DNA of 64,000 bases from Actinokineospora enzanensis DSM 44649 (lineage in GTDB: Bacteria; Actinomycetota; Actinomycetes; Mycobacteriales; Pseudonocardiaceae): contig NZ_KB894408.1 in NCBI RefSeq assembly GCF_000374445.1, positions 213,760 to 277,759 on the forward strand, read 5' to 3'. The number at the start of each line of letters is the position of its first letter. Positions within the stretch are counted from its first letter, which is position 1. A model generated the notes under the pieces. It ran no database searches. It saw nothing but the letters and a program-made list of their open reading frames with translations, and had not been told where the DNA came from. Below are positions 29,410-36,683 of the stretch, piece after piece. Made by a program: the position numbers and the translations under genes.

Positions 29410-29625
29410 CTACTTCTCGACTTCGAACAGGTCGTCAAACGGCACCGCGAACGCGGTGAGCGCAGCGGCGATGAACTGGTTGCCGGGCCTCAGCAAGCCC
29501 CCAACGACCCGGCTGACCGTCGAACGATCGATCCGCATCGCCGCCGCGATCTCGGCGGCGTTCCCGTGGCCAGCAGCGTGGGCCGCCGCCCTGAACGCCT
29601 CGACGCGAACCTTCACGCAGGCCAT
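29410..29625 (-). CDS. Cro/excisionase-like helix-turn-helix protein
   Basis: The 71-residue protein has an HTH at about residues 22-45 (N-A-A-E-I-A-A-A-M-R-I-D-R-S-T-V-S-R-V) of the XRE type and a hydrophobic C-terminus (L-T-A-F-A-V-P-F-D-D-L-F). It is divergent from the repressor gene across palindromic operators, the usual place of Cro. The ATG at 29625 has a GGAG site 5 bases upstream. It is the first minus-strand gene of the lytic programme. Confidence 0.75.
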   Translation of the reverse strand: MACVKVRVEAFRAAAHAAGHGNAAEIAAAMRIDRSTVSRVVGGLLRPGNQFIAAALTAFAVPFDDLFEVEK

Positions 29626-29819
29626 ATCACTCCGTTCCGTTCGCGAACGGACGTTCCGTTCGCTGACGGAACAATACAGGCGTGCGTGCGCGTGCGCAAC
29701 ATGTTTCGCGCGCGAACGTCGCATTGCTGCGGATTTGATCGTGATGATTCTGTGACCACCGCCACCGTGCGGGCACTTCGTCTTGCGTCGTTGCGTGCGC
29801 GCACGCAACCATGTAGTTC
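29626..29819. promoter_or_regulatory. Immunity control region with multiple palindromic operators
   Basis: This 194-base divergent region contains TCCGTTCGCGAACGGA (29636-29651, perfect), an inverted repeat GTTCCGT...ACGGAAC (29653-29672), TTCGCGCGCGAA (29705-29716) and the perfect 20-base palindrome GTTGCGTGCGCGCACGCAAC (29790-29809), which lies just ahead of the repressor start. GTTCCGTTCGC recurs at 29634 and 29653, 19 bases apart. Two operator families suggest binding by both the repressor and the Cro-like protein. Confidence 0.75.
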
Positions 29820-30266
29820 ATGGCGGTAGACGATCTTGACGACGATCGACGCTGGTGGACCTACTTCAAGGGCGAGCTCGACCGGCGCGAGTGGACCACC
29901 GCCGACTTCGAGCGCGCCTCCGGCATCAACAGATCGCGCGTCGTGGCCTGGTCGAACGGCAGCAAGATCAGCATCGATAACGCCCGAGCGGTCGCATCAA
30001 CCTTCAACACATCCCTACTGACGGTGCTAGTCAACGCCGGACTCCTCACCGCGGACGAAGCCGGTGCCCCCGCAGCACAGGCCCCGAACCCCGCGGACTT
30101 GACGGATGATCAACTTCTCGGCGAGATCCGGCGCCGCTTGCACGATGCGCCGATCCGGCGCCACCTGACTCCCGAGGAGATCGAGGCCGATCCGGACATC
30201 GTCACGGCCACTCCGCCCACTCCGCCCGGTCGGCGGCGGCTGCGATCAACGGGTGACAGCGCGTAG
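29820..30266 (+). CDS. Immunity repressor (XRE-type HTH protein)
   Basis: The 148-residue protein has an N-terminal helix-turn-helix: 'T-T-A-D-F-E-R-A-S-G-I-N-R-S-R-V-V-A-W-S-N-G', then 'S-I-D-N-A-R-A-V-A-S-T-F-N-T-S-L' as in phage CI-like repressors. The C-terminus is short, Pro/Arg-rich and has no LexA-like protease motif, so induction may not depend on RecA self-cleavage. The gene is divergent from the Cro-like gene and begins 11 bases after a perfect palindrome, so it may be autoregulated. Confidence 0.8.
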   Translation: MAVDDLDDDRRWWTYFKGELDRREWTTADFERASGINRSRVVAWSNGSKISIDNARAVASTFNTSLLTVLVNAGLLTADEAGAPAAQAPNPADLTDDQLLGEIRRRLHDAPIRRHLTPEEIEADPDIVTATPPTPPGRRRLRSTGDSA

Positions 30267-30403
30267 CCGCATCTGGTGATTCGCGATAGAGTTTTCCCAG
30301 ATATCTACTACGGGAAGTAGTGATACTAGTCCGATCGAGTGAAATCGAACGAACGATCTACTGGCGGGTTAACGACACGGCTGGCCACCACGAATGGGTG
30401 TCC

Positions 30404-30958
30404 ATGATGGACACGACGGACACGGGCCTGGACCTCCCCGGCCTCCTGCACTCAGGGTGGCGGTGCCTGTGCAGCGGGTACCACATCGTCCCCACCGCAG
30501 GCATGGACACGATCCCCGTAGCCGTCAACCACCGCACCCGGACGCTGCACCTGGGCGAGTCCGCCACCGCGGATTTCGCTCGCCTCCCCTACCACCTCCG
30601 AGACGGCTTCGCCCTCGCCATGCCCCAGCCCACGCCCGCGGCCACGCCCGCGATCGGCCACGACATCGACCTCCTGGCGCTGTTGCACTCCACCTGGCGG
30701 TGCCTCGCCGCTGGCTACGCGATGACCTGCACCGACGGCATGGAGCACATCCCGGCAGCCGCCCACCTCCGCACCAAGACGCTCCACCTCAACGCAAGCG
30801 TCACCGCGGACTTCGGGCGCTTTCCGTACCAGTTCCGCGCCGCGCTGGCTCTCATCGACCCCGTCCCCGTCGGACTCCAGCGCGCGGTGGGCGAGGACCT
30901 ACCGGCCCGGCCTTGGCGGTCGCCGCTCCGGCTCGTCACCCCCGACGGCGGCGCCTAG
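30404..30958 (+). CDS. Lysogeny-region protein with two tandem homologous domains
   Basis: About 184 residues. Two copies of a ~68-residue unit are evident: 'L-H-S-G-W-R-C-L-C-S-G-Y ... G-M-D-T-I-P-V-A-V-N-H-R-T-R-T-L-H-L-G-E-S-A-T-A-D-F' and 'L-H-S-T-W-R-C-L-A-A-G-Y ... G-M-E-H-I-P-A-A-A-H-L-R-T-K-T-L-H-L'. A Pro/Ala linker joins them. The gene follows the repressor in the same direction and would be expressed in lysogens. Translation could begin at a GTG at 30320, but that segment is AT-richer and looks non-coding. Superinfection exclusion is a possible role; family unknown. Confidence 0.6.
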   Translation: MMDTTDTGLDLPGLLHSGWRCLCSGYHIVPTAGMDTIPVAVNHRTRTLHLGESATADFARLPYHLRDGFALAMPQPTPAATPAIGHDIDLLALLHSTWRCLAAGYAMTCTDGMEHIPAAAHLRTKTLHLNASVTADFGRFPYQFRAALALIDPVPVGLQRAVGEDLPARPWRSPLRLVTPDGGA

Positions 30959-31196
30959 CGGCAGCGGACTTGAGCGCGAGCTGGATGTAGTACGCCTTGC
31001 GGGCAGCCTCAGCCCGCAAAGCCCGCTCACGCGGATCGAGCGAGTCCTTCGGATCGACCTGCCGTTCGAACCTGCGCATTAGCCCTTCCCGAGCTGGCGC
31101 GGTCCGGCGCGCACGATCTGGAGTATTGGCCCACGAGTGATGCGCGGCGAGGCGAGCGCGCTGGGTGCGCTGTGCCGGGGTGAGATTGTCGGTCAT
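30936..31196 (-). CDS. Conserved integrase-linked small basic protein (86 aa)
   Basis: The 86-residue protein contains 'H-S-W-A-N-T-P-D-R-A-R-R-T-A-P-A-R', then 'F-E-R-Q-V-D-P-x-x-x-L-D-P-R-E-R-A-L-R-A-E-A-A-R-K-A-Y'. Proteins with this pattern are common near integrases in actinobacterial mobile elements and are of unknown function. The ATG at 31196 follows the integrase stop by 28 bases. Its 3' end overlaps the convergent gene by 23 bases. Confidence 0.65.
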   Translation of the reverse strand: MTDNLTPAQRTQRARLAAHHSWANTPDRARRTAPAREGLMRRFERQVDPKDSLDPRERALRAEAARKAYYIQLALKSAAARRRRRG

Positions 31197-31223
31197 ACCC
31201 CGAGCACAGCGCTCCGGTGTCAC

Positions 31224-32150
31224 CTAGACCCGGTCCCCCCGTGCCATCATCCGGGCGGCTTTCCGCGCTCTAGCCTCAGCCATGGACGAGCCGTAGCGCT
31301 TGACCATCTTCGAACCCGGCGCCCATCCACCCAGCTTCTCTACCACGCCCTCGTTGGCGCCGTTGTCAAGCATGTCGTGGGCCCAGGTATGGCGCATCAT
31401 GTGCGGCCACATGTGGCTGAGCCCAGCCAGTACGCACCGCCGGGTGAACATCTCACCGATCCCGCCTCCGGTTAGGCGAACCTCGCCGGAGGCGTGCGGA
31501 CGAGCCGAGAGGAACAGGGCCTTGCTGTCGACGCCGGGCCGTCTGGCGCGGGCGCGCATGTACTTGCGCAAGGCGATGGCGGTCTTGGAGCCGAAGGACG
31601 AAACCCTGGTCTTGTTGCCCTTACCCGTGACCGTAACCTCCTGAGCTCGCAGGTCCAGGTCGTCGACATCGGTACCGGCGATCTCAGCACGCCGAGAACC
31701 GGTGTCGAGAAACAGCCGCAGGATGGCCTCGTCACGCAGTCCGACGAACGACGTGTCGCAGGTACGCAGGAGCGCGGTCAGATCCTCGTCCGAGATGATC
31801 GGCACGGGCTTCTCCTCAGCAACGGGAAGGCGCACCTTGCTCGCCGGGTTGCTGTCTAGGCCGCTGTCGGGCTGACCGACGATGTAGTCGAGCCAGAACC
31901 TCACTGCCAGGAGGCGCACACGTCGTGTTGCTCCGGCGAGCTTTAGATCGTCGGCGAGGTATGCCGCCCAGCCGTCGATGTGGCGACGGATGAGGCCGGA
32001 CACCTCCGCCTCTGGGCTACTCTCGCGTAGCCAGGCGACGAACTGGTTGACCGAACGGAGGTAGACGGTGCGGGTCCCAGCCGAGACGGTGGAGCGCAGA
32101 ACGAGCTCCCACTCGTCACGCCAATCGTCGAACTCACTCAAGTCATCCAC
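31224..32150 (-). CDS. int: Tyrosine recombinase (phage integrase)
   Basis: The 308-residue protein has an N-terminal SAM-like core-binding domain (residues 10-95, with 'T-V-Y-L-R-S-V-N-Q-F-V-A-W-L'). The catalytic domain carries Arg153 in 'D-T-G-S-R-R-A-E-I', Lys in 'G-K-G-N-K-T-R', His250 and Arg253 in 'W-P-H-M-M-R-H-T-W-A', Trp276 in 'G-G-W-A-P', and the nucleophile Tyr286 in 'V-K-R-Y-G'. It lacks an arm-binding domain, so it is XerD-like in size. It is the outermost phage gene and points away from the adjacent host gene. Confidence 0.93.
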   Translation of the reverse strand: MDDLSEFDDWRDEWELVLRSTVSAGTRTVYLRSVNQFVAWLRESSPEAEVSGLIRRHIDGWAAYLADDLKLAGATRRVRLLAVRFWLDYIVGQPDSGLDSNPASKVRLPVAEEKPVPIISDEDLTALLRTCDTSFVGLRDEAILRLFLDTGSRRAEIAGTDVDDLDLRAQEVTVTGKGNKTRVSSFGSKTAIALRKYMRARARRPGVDSKALFLSARPHASGEVRLTGGGIGEMFTRRCVLAGLSHMWPHMMRHTWAHDMLDNGANEGVVEKLGGWAPGSKMVKRYGSSMAEARARKAARMMARGDRV

Positions 32151-32209
32151 TGGAGTTTTCCTCTCTCGGAACGCTGTGCGGAACCGACAGACCAGAGGAG
32201 ATCAGTGCT
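32151..32209. other. Prophage-chromosome boundary region (probable attR)
   Basis: Fifty-nine bases separate the integrase start from the host methyltransferase start. They contain the GAGGAG site used by the host gene and a TTTTCC tract. The attachment core should be here or in the first codons of the host gene, because the integrase is normally adjacent to its att site. No core sequence can be identified without the left end. Confidence 0.45.
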
Positions 32210-32971
32210 GTGTCACCTGTTAGTGCAGGTCAGCCCGCCAACCTGCCGCTGACCGGTGAGCGGACCGTGCCCGGCATCGTCGAGGAGAACTACTGGTTCC
32301 GCCGCCACGAGGTGGCCTACCTATATCTCGCCGGGTACTGCGCGGACGCGGTGGTGCTGGAGGCCGGTTGTGGCGAGGGCTACGGCGCGGACCTTCTCAC
32401 CGAGCACGCGGCGCGGGTGCTGGGGCTCGACTACGACGAACTGACCATCGCGCACGTCGCGCGCGCGTATCCGGCGGTGCGGGCGGTGCGCGGCAACCTG
32501 GCCGCGTTGCCGCTGCGGGACGGGTCGGTGGACGTGGTGGCGAACCTGCAGGTGATCGAGCACCTGTGGGACCAGGAGAGGTTCCTTGCCGAGTGCCGCC
32601 GGGTGCTGCGGCCGGGCGGGCGGCTGCTGGTGACCACGCCCAACCGGATCACCTTCTCCCCCGGCCGGGACACCCCGCTCAACCCGTTCCACACCCGTGA
32701 GCTGGCACCGTCCGAACTGGACGAGCTGGTGCGCGCGGCCGGGTTCGCGGTGGAATTCCTCGGCGGGGTGCGGCACGGGCCCGCGTTGCGCGCGTCGGAC
32801 GACCGGTTCGGCGGATCAATCATCGACGCCCAGGTGGCGGTGGCCGTGGCGGGCGCGCCGTGGCCCGCGGACCTGCGCGCGGCGGTCGCGGCGGTGACCG
32901 CGGCCGACTTCGAGATCGGCACCGACGACCTGGACGCGAGCCTCGATCTCGTGTTGGTCGCGCGGGCATGA
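32210..32971 (+). CDS. SAM-dependent methyltransferase (Rv3030-like, MGLP cluster)
   Basis: The 253-residue protein has motif I 'V-L-E-A-G-C-G-E-G-Y-G-A-D-L-L', 'L-G-L-D-Y-D-E' and 'V-V-A-N-L-Q-V-I-E-H-L', followed by 'L-R-P-G-G-R-L-L-V-T-T-P-N', all typical of class I methyltransferases. Followed by GH57 and GT4 genes, it matches the mycobacterial Rv3030-Rv3031-Rv3032 order for methylglucose lipopolysaccharide. It may methylate sugars of that polymer. The GTG start at 32210 has GAGGAG about 11 bases upstream. Confidence 0.8.
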   Translation: MSPVSAGQPANLPLTGERTVPGIVEENYWFRRHEVAYLYLAGYCADAVVLEAGCGEGYGADLLTEHAARVLGLDYDELTIAHVARAYPAVRAVRGNLAALPLRDGSVDVVANLQVIEHLWDQERFLAECRRVLRPGGRLLVTTPNRITFSPGRDTPLNPFHTRELAPSELDELVRAAGFAVEFLGGVRHGPALRASDDRFGGSIIDAQVAVAVAGAPWPADLRAAVAAVTAADFEIGTDDLDASLDLVLVARA

Positions 32972-34488
32972 GCAGGCCGGTCGGCGGGTTCGCCCTCGTC
33001 CTGCACAGCCACCTGCCCTGGTTGCCGCACCACGGCACGTGGCCGGTCGGCGAGGAATGGCTCTACCAGGCGTGGGCGCACTCCTACCTGCCGGTCGTGG
33101 ACCTGCTGCGCCTGCTGGCCGACGAGGGTCGGCGGGATGTCCTGACGCTCGGGGTGACGCCGGTTCTCGCGGCGCAGCTGGACGATCCGTACGCGTTGCG
33201 CGGCATGCACGACTGGTTGGGGAACTGGAACCTGCGCGCCCAGTACGCGGCGGTGCGGTGGCAGAACTCCGATGCGCGGTTGCGGGACGTGGCGGCGGCG
33301 GAGTATCGGGCGTCGGCGGCGGCGTTGACGGAGTTCGAGGAGCGGTGGCTGCACGGGTTCTCACCGGTGTTGCGGCCGTTGGTGGACGGTGGCGTCGTCG
33401 AGCTGATCGGCGGACCTGCCACGCATCCGTTCCAGCCGTTGCTGGATCCGCGCGTGCGCGAGTTCGCCTTACGCGCGGGCCTGGCGGATACCGCTCTGCG
33501 CATCGGACATAGGCCTGTCGGGATCTGGGCACCGGAGTGCGGATACGCGCCGGGGATGGAGACCGGTTACGCGGCTGCGGGTGTGGGGCGGTTCCTGGTG
33601 GATGGTCCCGCACTGCACGGTGATACCGCGTTTGCCCGCACTGTCGGGGATTCCGATGTGGTGTGCTTCGGACGGGACCTCGATGTCACCTACCGTGTGT
33701 GGTCGCCCAAGGCCGGATATCCCGGTGATCCTGCCTACCGTGACTTCCACACATACGACCATCCCTCCGGTCTCAAACCGTCACGGGTGACCGGGCGTCA
33801 GGTGGAACCCCAGGACAAGAAGCCCTACGAAGCGGCGCTCGCCGCCGACGCGGTCGAACGGCACGCGCGGGACTTCGTGGACACGGTCGTGCGGCGTCTC
33901 ACTGATCTGAGGGCACTGCACGGTCGGCCCGGTCTGGTGGTGGCCGCGTATGACACGGAGTTGTACGGGCACTGGTGGCACGAGGGCCCCGCGTGGTTGG
34001 AGGCCGTGCTGCGCGCGCTGCCGGACGCGGGTGTTGAGGTCACCACGCTGCGCGGCGCTATCGAGGCCGGTTATGTAGCGGGACGGGTCGATCTGCCCGC
34101 GTCGTCGTGGGGGTCGGGCAAGGACTGGCGGGTGTGGGACGGGGCGCAGGTGGCCGACCTGGTCGACGCGGGCGCGGCACTGCAACGGGACCTGCTCGAC
34201 CTAGTGGGCACCATCCCGGCCGCCGTCGGTCGGGACGCCGTGTTGGACCAGGCCGCGCGGGAAGCACTGTTGGCACTGTCCAGCGACTGGGCGTTCATGG
34301 TCACCAAGGACTCGGCGGCCGACTACGCGCGCAGACGAGCCAAGGTGCACGGCGAGCGGTATGCCGAACTGGCGTCACTTCTCCGCGCAGGCGCGCGCGA
34401 CCGAGCCTGGGCGCGCGCGACCGAATTGCGCGATGAGGACGGCCTGTTCGGCAACCTCGACGCACGCGCCCTGCGTACCAACGAGTAG
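32968..34488 (+). CDS. GH57 family 1,4-alpha-glucan branching enzyme (Rv3031-like)
   Basis: The 506-residue protein begins 'G-G-F-A-L-V-L-H-S-H-L-P-W-L-P-H-H-G', the GH57 N-terminal motif, and has 'I-W-A-P-E-C-G-Y-A-P-G' with the catalytic Glu and 'A-A-Y-D-T-E-L-Y-G-H-W-W-H-E-G' with the acid Asp. A C-terminal helical DUF1957-type domain follows (S-S-D-W-A-F-M-V-T-K). It branches alpha-1,4-glucans, in mycobacteria those of MGLP. The ATG overlaps the methyltransferase stop (ATGA). Confidence 0.88.
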   Translation: MSRPVGGFALVLHSHLPWLPHHGTWPVGEEWLYQAWAHSYLPVVDLLRLLADEGRRDVLTLGVTPVLAAQLDDPYALRGMHDWLGNWNLRAQYAAVRWQNSDARLRDVAAAEYRASAAALTEFEERWLHGFSPVLRPLVDGGVVELIGGPATHPFQPLLDPRVREFALRAGLADTALRIGHRPVGIWAPECGYAPGMETGYAAAGVGRFLVDGPALHGDTAFARTVGDSDVVCFGRDLDVTYRVWSPKAGYPGDPAYRDFHTYDHPSGLKPSRVTGRQVEPQDKKPYEAALAADAVERHARDFVDTVVRRLTDLRALHGRPGLVVAAYDTELYGHWWHEGPAWLEAVLRALPDAGVEVTTLRGAIEAGYVAGRVDLPASSWGSGKDWRVWDGAQVADLVDAGAALQRDLLDLVGTIPAAVGRDAVLDQAAREALLALSSDWAFMVTKDSAADYARRRAKVHGERYAELASLLRAGARDRAWARATELRDEDGLFGNLDARALRTNE

Positions 34489-34501
34489 GGTCGCAGCCAC
34501 C

Positions 34502-35752
34502 ATGCGCGTGCTGATGTTGTCCTGGGAGTACCCGCCGGTGGTCGTCGGCGGCCTCGGCCGACACGTGCACGCCATCGCCCGGCACTTGGCGGCGGCCGGC
34601 CACGAAGTCGTCGTGCTGTGCAGGCACGAGGCGGGCACGGATGCGGTCACCCACCCGACCGAGGACGCCGGGCACGAGGGCGTGCGGGTCATCCGCGTCG
34701 CCGAGGACCCCACCCACCTGGTGTTCGAGCAGGACCTGGTCGCGTGGACGCTGGCCATGGGCCACGGCATGATCCGCGCGGGCCTGTCCCTGCTGCGGGA
34801 GTGGCGCCCGGACGTCGTGCACGCGCACGACTGGCTGGTCACCCACCCGGCGGTGGCCCTGTCCGAGCAGGCACGCGTGCCGCTGGTGGCCACCCTGCAC
34901 GCGACCGAGGCGGGCAGGCACAGCGGCTGGCTGTCGCAACCGCTCAACCAGCAGGTGCACTCGGTGGAATGGTGGCTGGCCAACCGCGCCGACGCCCTGA
35001 TCACCTGCTCGTCGGCCATGCGCGCGGAAGCGTCCCACCTGTTCGATGTGGACCCGACCACCATCACCGTCATCCACAACGGCATCGAACCCCGCGACTG
35101 GCGCATCCCGCCACGCGCCGTTCGCGCCGCCCGAGCCGAACACAGCCCGGACGGCGCGCCCCTGCTGCTGTTCTTCGGCCGTCTGGAATGGGAGAAGGGC
35201 GTCCACGACCTGGTGGCCGCACTCGCCCGCGTCCGCAAGTCCCACCCCGGCACTCGCCTCGTTGTCGCGGGCCGCGGCTCGCAGACCACCGCCCTGGAGG
35301 AACTCTCCCGAAAACTGCGCGTGCGCCGGGCGATCTCGTTCGTGGGCCACCTATCCGACACGGAGTTGGTGGCCGCGTTGTGCGCCGCGGACGCGGTTGT
35401 CCTGCCCAGCCGCTACGAACCGTTCGGCATCGTGGCGTTGGAAGCCGCTGCCGCGGGCGCCCCTCTCGTGGCCTCCACCGCGGGCGGCCTGGGCGAGGTG
35501 GTCGTCGAGGGCGAGACCGGCCTGTCCTTCCCACCCGGCGACGTCGACGCCCTGACCACCGCCATCCGCCGAGTCCTCAACGACCCGGCAGCAGCCCGGA
35601 AACGCGCCAGGGTGGCCAAGAACCGCCTCCCGATCGACTTCGACTGGGCCCGGATCGCCGAGGCCACGGCAGCGGTCTACCGGGAGGCCGTCGTGCGGGA
35701 ACACGGGGTGCTGGGCCGCCCCAAGATCGCCTCCGGCAACGCGTTCGCCTGA
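34502..35752 (+). CDS. GT4 alpha-(1,4)-glucosyltransferase (Rv3032-like)
   Basis: The 416-residue protein is a GT-B glycosyltransferase: 'L-S-W-E-Y-P-P-V-V-V-G-G-L-G-R-H-V-H', 'V-H-A-H-D-W-L-V', 'F-F-G-R-L-E-W-E-K-G-V-H-D' and 'P-S-R-Y-E-P-F-G-I-V-A-L-E-A', the E-x7-E motif of GT4. In mycobacteria Rv3032 elongates the glucan of MGLP and contributes to glycogen. A TAGGGT box lies 10 bases ahead of the ATG, but no clear -35 box was found. Confidence 0.87.
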   Translation: MRVLMLSWEYPPVVVGGLGRHVHAIARHLAAAGHEVVVLCRHEAGTDAVTHPTEDAGHEGVRVIRVAEDPTHLVFEQDLVAWTLAMGHGMIRAGLSLLREWRPDVVHAHDWLVTHPAVALSEQARVPLVATLHATEAGRHSGWLSQPLNQQVHSVEWWLANRADALITCSSAMRAEASHLFDVDPTTITVIHNGIEPRDWRIPPRAVRAARAEHSPDGAPLLLFFGRLEWEKGVHDLVAALARVRKSHPGTRLVVAGRGSQTTALEELSRKLRVRRAISFVGHLSDTELVAALCAADAVVLPSRYEPFGIVALEAAAAGAPLVASTAGGLGEVVVEGETGLSFPPGDVDALTTAIRRVLNDPAAARKRARVAKNRLPIDFDWARIAEATAAVYREAVVREHGVLGRPKIASGNAFA

Positions 35753-35813
35753 GGCGGCGGCCCATCCCGTCCACCGGCGGCCTCGGCCTGCTCGGTCCAT
35801 GCGACAGCCAGGA

Positions 35814-36560
35814 CTAGGACTCCAGGGTCTTGCGTAGGGCGCGTTCTGCCTTGCGGGCCATGTCGGCGATTGCCGCGCGCCTCTCCGCGTCAGCCGCGTA
35901 GGCATCCCGCCGGTCCCGCACCACCCGAGCCGGAATCCCCGCCGCCACCGCATAGTCCGGGATGTCGCCACGCACCACCGCGTGGGCGCCGACCACGCAC
36001 CCCCGACCGATGCGGGTGCCCTTGGTGACAGTCACCTTCGTGCACAGCCACGTGTCCGGCCCGATACGCACCGGCGACTTCACGATGCCCTGGTCCTTGA
36101 TCGGCTGATGGATATCCGCCGTCACATGGTCGAAGTCGCACACATACACCCAGTCCGCGACCAACGCGGCCGAGCCGATCTCGATGTCCAGGTAGCAGTT
36201 GACCACGTTCTGCCGACCGAACACCGCCTTGTCGCCGATGCGCAGTGAGCCCTCGTGGCAACGGATGGCGTTGCCGTCGCCGATGTGGACCCAGCGGCCG
36301 ATCTCCATCCGACCGTAACCCGGGCGGGCGTGGATCTCGACGTCCTTGCCCAGGAAGACCATTCCGCGCAGCACGATGTGCGGGTTGGCGATCCGGAACT
36401 TCAGCAGTCGCCAGTAGCGCACCAGGTACCACGGTGTGTACGCCCGGTTGCGCAGCACCCAGCGCAGGGAGGCCATGGTGAGGAACCGGGCCTGGGCGGG
36501 GTCGCGGCGGGACCAGAAGCGCAGGCGGGTGGTGAGCGGGGCACCCCACATGGACGTCAT
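35814..36560 (-). CDS. Hexapeptide-repeat acyltransferase (Rv3034c-like)
   Basis: The 248-residue protein has left-handed beta-helix hexapeptides (I-G-R-W-V-H-I-G-D-G-N, I-G-D-K-A-V-F-G, I-G-P-D-T-W-L-C-T-K-V, I-G-R-G-C-V-V-G-A-H-A-V-V-R-G-D-I) and ends 'Y-A-V-A-A-G-I-P-A-R-V-V'. It resembles maltose acetyltransferase-type enzymes, with a long extra N-terminus (about 60 residues). Near the MGLP genes it may acylate the lipopolysaccharide; that is inference from location and the mycobacterial order. Confidence 0.75.
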   Translation of the reverse strand: MTSMWGAPLTTRLRFWSRRDPAQARFLTMASLRWVLRNRAYTPWYLVRYWRLLKFRIANPHIVLRGMVFLGKDVEIHARPGYGRMEIGRWVHIGDGNAIRCHEGSLRIGDKAVFGRQNVVNCYLDIEIGSAALVADWVYVCDFDHVTADIHQPIKDQGIVKSPVRIGPDTWLCTKVTVTKGTRIGRGCVVGAHAVVRGDIPDYAVAAGIPARVVRDRRDAYAADAERRAAIADMARKAERALRKTLES

Positions 36561-36623
36561 GGGGCAGACGGTAACCCAGGCGGTGACGGTCTGGCCGGAC
36601 AGTCGCCGCCTACCTCGACGGCG

Positions 36624-36663
36624 TGGTGGTCGACGACGACAACGGGAGTCGCGTCGACCACCA
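36624..36663. terminator. Hairpin downstream of the methyltransferase gene
   Basis: A perfect 12-bp stem (36624-36635, TGGTGGTCGACG, with 36652-36663) encloses 16 bases, 20 bases past the minus-strand gene stop. There is no U-tract. It is the only structured element in the 123-base gap. Confidence 0.45.
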
Positions 36664-36683
36664 AGCGCCTGCCGGGTACTGCA

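Larger units (their letters stand above)
1..32200. mobile_element. Integrated siphovirus-type prophage (right part; left end outside window)
   Basis: A continuous phage gene set is seen: terminases, portal, capsid, connectors, tail tube, endolysin, recombination and replication genes, repressor and tyrosine integrase. The integrase at 31224-32150 is the last phage gene; host carbohydrate genes begin at about 32210, so the right attachment site should lie in 32151-32210. The left end, including the tape measure and the rest of the tail, is outside the window. No frameshifts were noticed in the structural genes, so the element may be intact. The exact boundary is inferred; no att repeat can be checked with only one end visible. 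Confidence 0.9.

Noticed and set aside
30320..30403. GTG start at 30320 extending the duplicated-domain protein by 28 residues
   Set aside because: The segment uses AT-rich codons unlike its neighbours and overlaps a hairpin; it looks like a promoter or leader rather than coding sequence.
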